Shown here one piece after another: positions 62,401 through 64,000 of a stretch of DNA of 64,000 nucleotides (the first letter of the stretch is position 1; every line of letters begins with the position of its first letter). The translations under genes and the position numbers were made by a program. Location of the stretch: contig JAKALP010000008.1 of assembly GCA_021824175.1 (NCBI GenBank), positions 1-64,000 of the forward strand, in the 5' to 3' direction. The notes beneath the pieces were generated by a model that worked only from the letters and a program-made list of their open reading frames with translations, searched no databases and was not told the origin of the DNA. The stretch comes from Deltaproteobacteria bacterium. Its GTDB lineage: Bacteria > Desulfobacterota > Desulfobacteria > Desulfobacterales > Desulfosarcinaceae.

Positions 62401-63674
62401 TGGGGTACGGTATCCAGGATGGCGCGGTAGCTCTCCTCGCTTTCCTGGAGCGCCCGCTGGGATGCTTTCAGTTCATTGATGTTTTTAGCGATCACCACCA
62501 AATGGGGTTCGCCGTGAAACTGCAAGGTGCGGCATGACCACAGATCAAGCGAGACGGAGCCATCCTTATTACGTATGGGCATTTCGATGTCTCTGACCAG
62601 ACCGGTTTTATTCAGCTCTGCCACCAAACGCGCACGATCCGCTGCATTCAAATAAAGGTTGATTTCAGTAGAAGTGCGGCCGATGATTTCTTCGGGGGTG
62701 TATCCGCTGCGTTGGTAAAAAGCGCTGTTGGCCTCGATATACTTTCCATCGCTGAGCCGGGTCAGGCAGATGGGATCTGGCGTAGCTTCCAGGATGGCGT
62801 GGTATCGCGCCTGGCTCTCCTGCAGGGCCTTTTGGGCCCCCTTGATGGGCGTGATATCCGTAGCGATGCTCAGATAGCACGGTTCACCGTTAAATCGTAC
62901 CGGCCGGGCCGACATGATGGTATCAATGATCCGGCCATCCTTGGTGCGGAAGGGCATTTCCAGCCGATCGATTCGGCGTTCCCGCTCCAATGCGGCGATC
63001 ACCTGTTGCTCATCTTCCGGGGTCAAGTGGAGATTGAGCTCCTTGGCGCTGCGGCCCACGGCTTCTTCCGCGCTGTAGCCGGTGTATTCGCAAAATCCCT
63101 TGCTGACTTGGACATAGCGCCCGTCTGAAATTCGGAAGACCGTGATGGAGTAGGGGGCCGACTCCATGATGTGTTGATATTTGTTTTCACTCTCGCGCAG
63201 CCTTTTCTTCAACACACTCTTTTCCGTGACATCCAGGGCCAGTCCGCCGAAGCCGGTCGCTTCCCCGGATGAGTCGGGCAGAAGGTGCAGCGCGGTTTCG
63301 GTTTCAAGCCGCGCGCCTTCTTTTGAAACGAAGACGATCGGCTTACGATCGGAAGATTGTTTGGTGCGATTGACTTCTTCGAAAGCGGCACGAATCATCG
63401 CGGCGCCATCAGCGGTCAGATGGGCGCTGATGGGGGATTGAATTACTTCCTGCTCCGGGCGTCCCAGCAGCCTGCAAAAAGCTGGATTGCAAAAAGTCAG
63501 CCGGCCATTCAGGTCAGTCTCAAAATAGGCTTCGGCCATTGATTCAAGAATCAGGCGATTGCGGCAGGTTTCATTGGAAACAGTTGATTGGCCCGTTCGA
63601 CGGACAACCTTGGGTCGCGGCGCTGTGGTCCGGGGCCGGCGTTTGGTCTTTGAATGGGTGATTCCAGTATCCAT
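59418..63674 (-). CDS. Histidine kinase with nine PAS domains
   Basis: A 1418-residue soluble kinase. After a basic N-terminus I count nine PAS units. Units 2 to 8 are a tandem array with a period of about 125 residues and repeated wording (ESEESYRAIL, SAPYSI, DGRYVQVNEAFC, TGYSREEVLG, EMRFRTKDG). The last PAS (DLRGTFTFVNEAEARI) differs. Then come a coiled coil, HisKA with His1204 (SHELRNPLG), N-box NLIDNAILAV, G1 DNGIGM and G2 GTGIGLAN. No membrane segment. It is first in an operon with a double-receiver protein and a hybrid kinase. The near-identical PAS units point to recent duplication. Confidence 0.92.
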   Translation of the reverse strand: MDTGITHSKTKRRPRTTAPRPKVVRRTGQSTVSNETCRNRLILESMAEAYFETDLNGRLTFCNPAFCRLLGRPEQEVIQSPISAHLTADGAAMIRAAFEEVNRTKQSSDRKPIVFVSKEGARLETETALHLLPDSSGEATGFGGLALDVTEKSVLKKRLRESENKYQHIMESAPYSITVFRISDGRYVQVSKGFCEYTGYSAEEAVGRSAKELNLHLTPEDEQQVIAALERERRIDRLEMPFRTKDGRIIDTIMSARPVRFNGEPCYLSIATDITPIKGAQKALQESQARYHAILEATPDPICLTRLSDGKYIEANSAFYQRSGYTPEEIIGRTSTEINLYLNAADRARLVAELNKTGLVRDIEMPIRNKDGSVSLDLWSCRTLQFHGEPHLVVIAKNINELKASQRALQESEESYRAILDTVPHVITISRITDFRYVLVNQAFSARTGYSAEEVLGQSFFDFNHFGDDAERDRLVETIRRDNKVDGLEMKFRTKDGALSSALVSSRIIFYRNEPCILFIATNIDALKEAQRVITESEKSYRTILDSAPYAITISRIADGKYIHVNDAFCENTGYSREEVLGRTTLDLNIYADLADRERMLEKLRKTGRVEDMEITYRLKDGRTTEALASARAIYFKDELCLIFISTNISELKSAQRALEESEESHRTILDTAPFSIGITRLSDMAYVQVNESFCQRSGYSKAEVIGVSALKLDLFADPGERERVLETYRRVGRVDGMEVRFRTKDGSLRESLLSVRPIRFKNEDCMLAISADVTALKETQRALEEREERNRTILEAAPYSIAITRRSNNTFVQVNEAFCRRTGYRREEILGHTAFELKLYDNPDDRRRMLEILHQEGQVDGLELRFRDKNEILLESMLSSRVIRYGGEDCLLTITVDITAIKTYQNALRESEEGYRAILESAPYSVVVTRLSDSRYMQVNEAFCRRTGYTREEAVGRTPYDLNIYVDPTARARMLERFNRDGRVDGMEVQLRAKDGRILDSLFSVNPIRYKGQDCLLAMTVDIGELKRTQIALEASEQRYRNILANIEEGYWEVDLRGTFTFVNEAEARIHRSTLQELVGKNNRSFSKPNTSQEIYKIFNKVYKTGIPAQIFDYELLREDGTEAVIELSASLRRDEAGNPIGFFGISRDITEKKRTERELEKYRHRLEEMVLERTKALEAAQQELVKREKLAVLGQLTATVSHELRNPLGVIRSSNYYLQRKVKSGDEKIDKHFKRIEEQVTQCDAIVGDLLEYTRGRNASMVLADMRTWINDLITQIQELESIAIDRELSDKLPIVPHDPEKMRRVLINLIDNAILAVKDKQGKENGDSTGYRPAIKVAAYHSNDQVVIEVIDNGIGMNAETQQHAFEPLFTTRARGTGIGLANVKKIIAEHHGSINLVSEPGQGTTVIVKLPCRA

Positions 63675-63708
63675 TCAGTCTTTTCTTATCTCCTTGATAA
63701 CCGTGGCG

Positions 63709-63904
63709 GCGCTTGAAGGAAAATCCCCTATTTCCCCAATTTCGGCGTTGTGGCAAAATTTTAATTCTCGAAATACTACGTGGATGTCTGCGGCTAAAAT
63801 TTTGCTTCCGCCTTCCCGCCCAGTCAAGCTTTGGAGCGGGTCGCAGATCCCGCCGCTCTTTGGCGGGAAGAACTTGGAAACATATGGGCTTTTCATTCAA
63901 GCGC
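63709..63904 (-). repeat. Structured hairpin element, copy C (reverse, with insert)
   Basis: Imperfect inverted arms of about 27 bases (GCGCTTGAAGGAAAATCCCC from 63709; complement ending 63904 with three or four mismatches) enclose the conserved core in reverse orientation (CTCGAAATACTACG, TAAAATTTTGCTTCCGCC). An extra 60 bases with GCGGGA hairpins is inserted at about 63810-63872. It lies just upstream of the nine-PAS kinase start. Beyond it, 63905-64000 shows nothing I can identify. Confidence 0.82.
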
Positions 63905-64000
63905 TATTTATCATGGAAATCTAACTGCGATACCGACTCCTTTCCGCGGCGATGCCGGTAACTTTGACTCGTGAGCCCAACAACCCAGAGTTTCAGTATC

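Noticed and set aside
56582-63904. Phosphorelay operon as a transposon bounded by elements B and C
   Set aside because: Copy A of the same element lies outside the block with unrelated arms, and there is no transposase. The elements fit better as independent structured repeats.

Overview
The window reads as chromosomal DNA of a Gram-negative, anaerobic-type bacterium. My best inference is a Desulfobacterota (deltaproteobacterial, Desulfosarcina-like) species. The hints are a two-CW small protein, multi-PAS kinases, many cobalamin-type radical SAM enzymes, de novo cobalamin synthesis and abundant REP-like palindromes. No rRNA or tRNA gene is present to confirm this.

Region 1 (1-6.2 kb) is regulatory. 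It holds an MBL-fold hydrolase and a small unknown protein. A minus-strand operon encodes a sigma-54 response regulator, a receiver protein and a PilZ (c-di-GMP) protein. A soluble histidine kinase follows, preceded by a good sigma-54 -24/-12 motif. A second motif of the same kind sits at 6376, at the head of the next region.

Region 2 (6.4-49.1 kb) is a plus-strand glycan island of about 28 genes, many of them overlapping at start and stop. It encodes: a GDP-heptose-type sugar route (HddC-like nucleotidyltransferase, Gmd-like dehydratase, HddA-like kinase, GT9 heptosyltransferase); seven radical SAM enzymes; two orphan split thiamine-diphosphate enzymes (transketolase N/C and E1 alpha/beta); sugar epimerases and reductases; several methyltransferases; and glycosyltransferases of GT2, GT4, CgeB-like and GT41 (OGT-like) type. 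One of these is a 2094-residue protein with four or five catalytic modules and a TPR tail. No flippase, polymerase or transporter is visible. The glycan is therefore more likely put on a protein in the cytoplasm (flagellin is the obvious candidate) than exported as capsule or O-antigen. Two families of REP-like double hairpins, short octamer repeats and a pair of 150-bp inverted repeats around one glycosyltransferase punctuate the island.

Region 3 (49.2-53.2 kb) is a cobalamin operon: an AdoCbl riboswitch with an intrinsic terminator, a 57-codon ORF, then cobQ, cobD and cbiB. Four radical SAM proteins of the island have a B12-binding-type N-terminus, so a cobalamin supply next door makes sense.

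Region 4 (53.3-64 kb) has a SWIM-SNF2 helicase and a minus-strand three-gene phosphorelay (1418-residue kinase with nine PAS domains, double-receiver protein, hybrid kinase). It also holds three copies of an unnamed hairpin element. These share a conserved core, and their arms pair within each copy but differ between copies.
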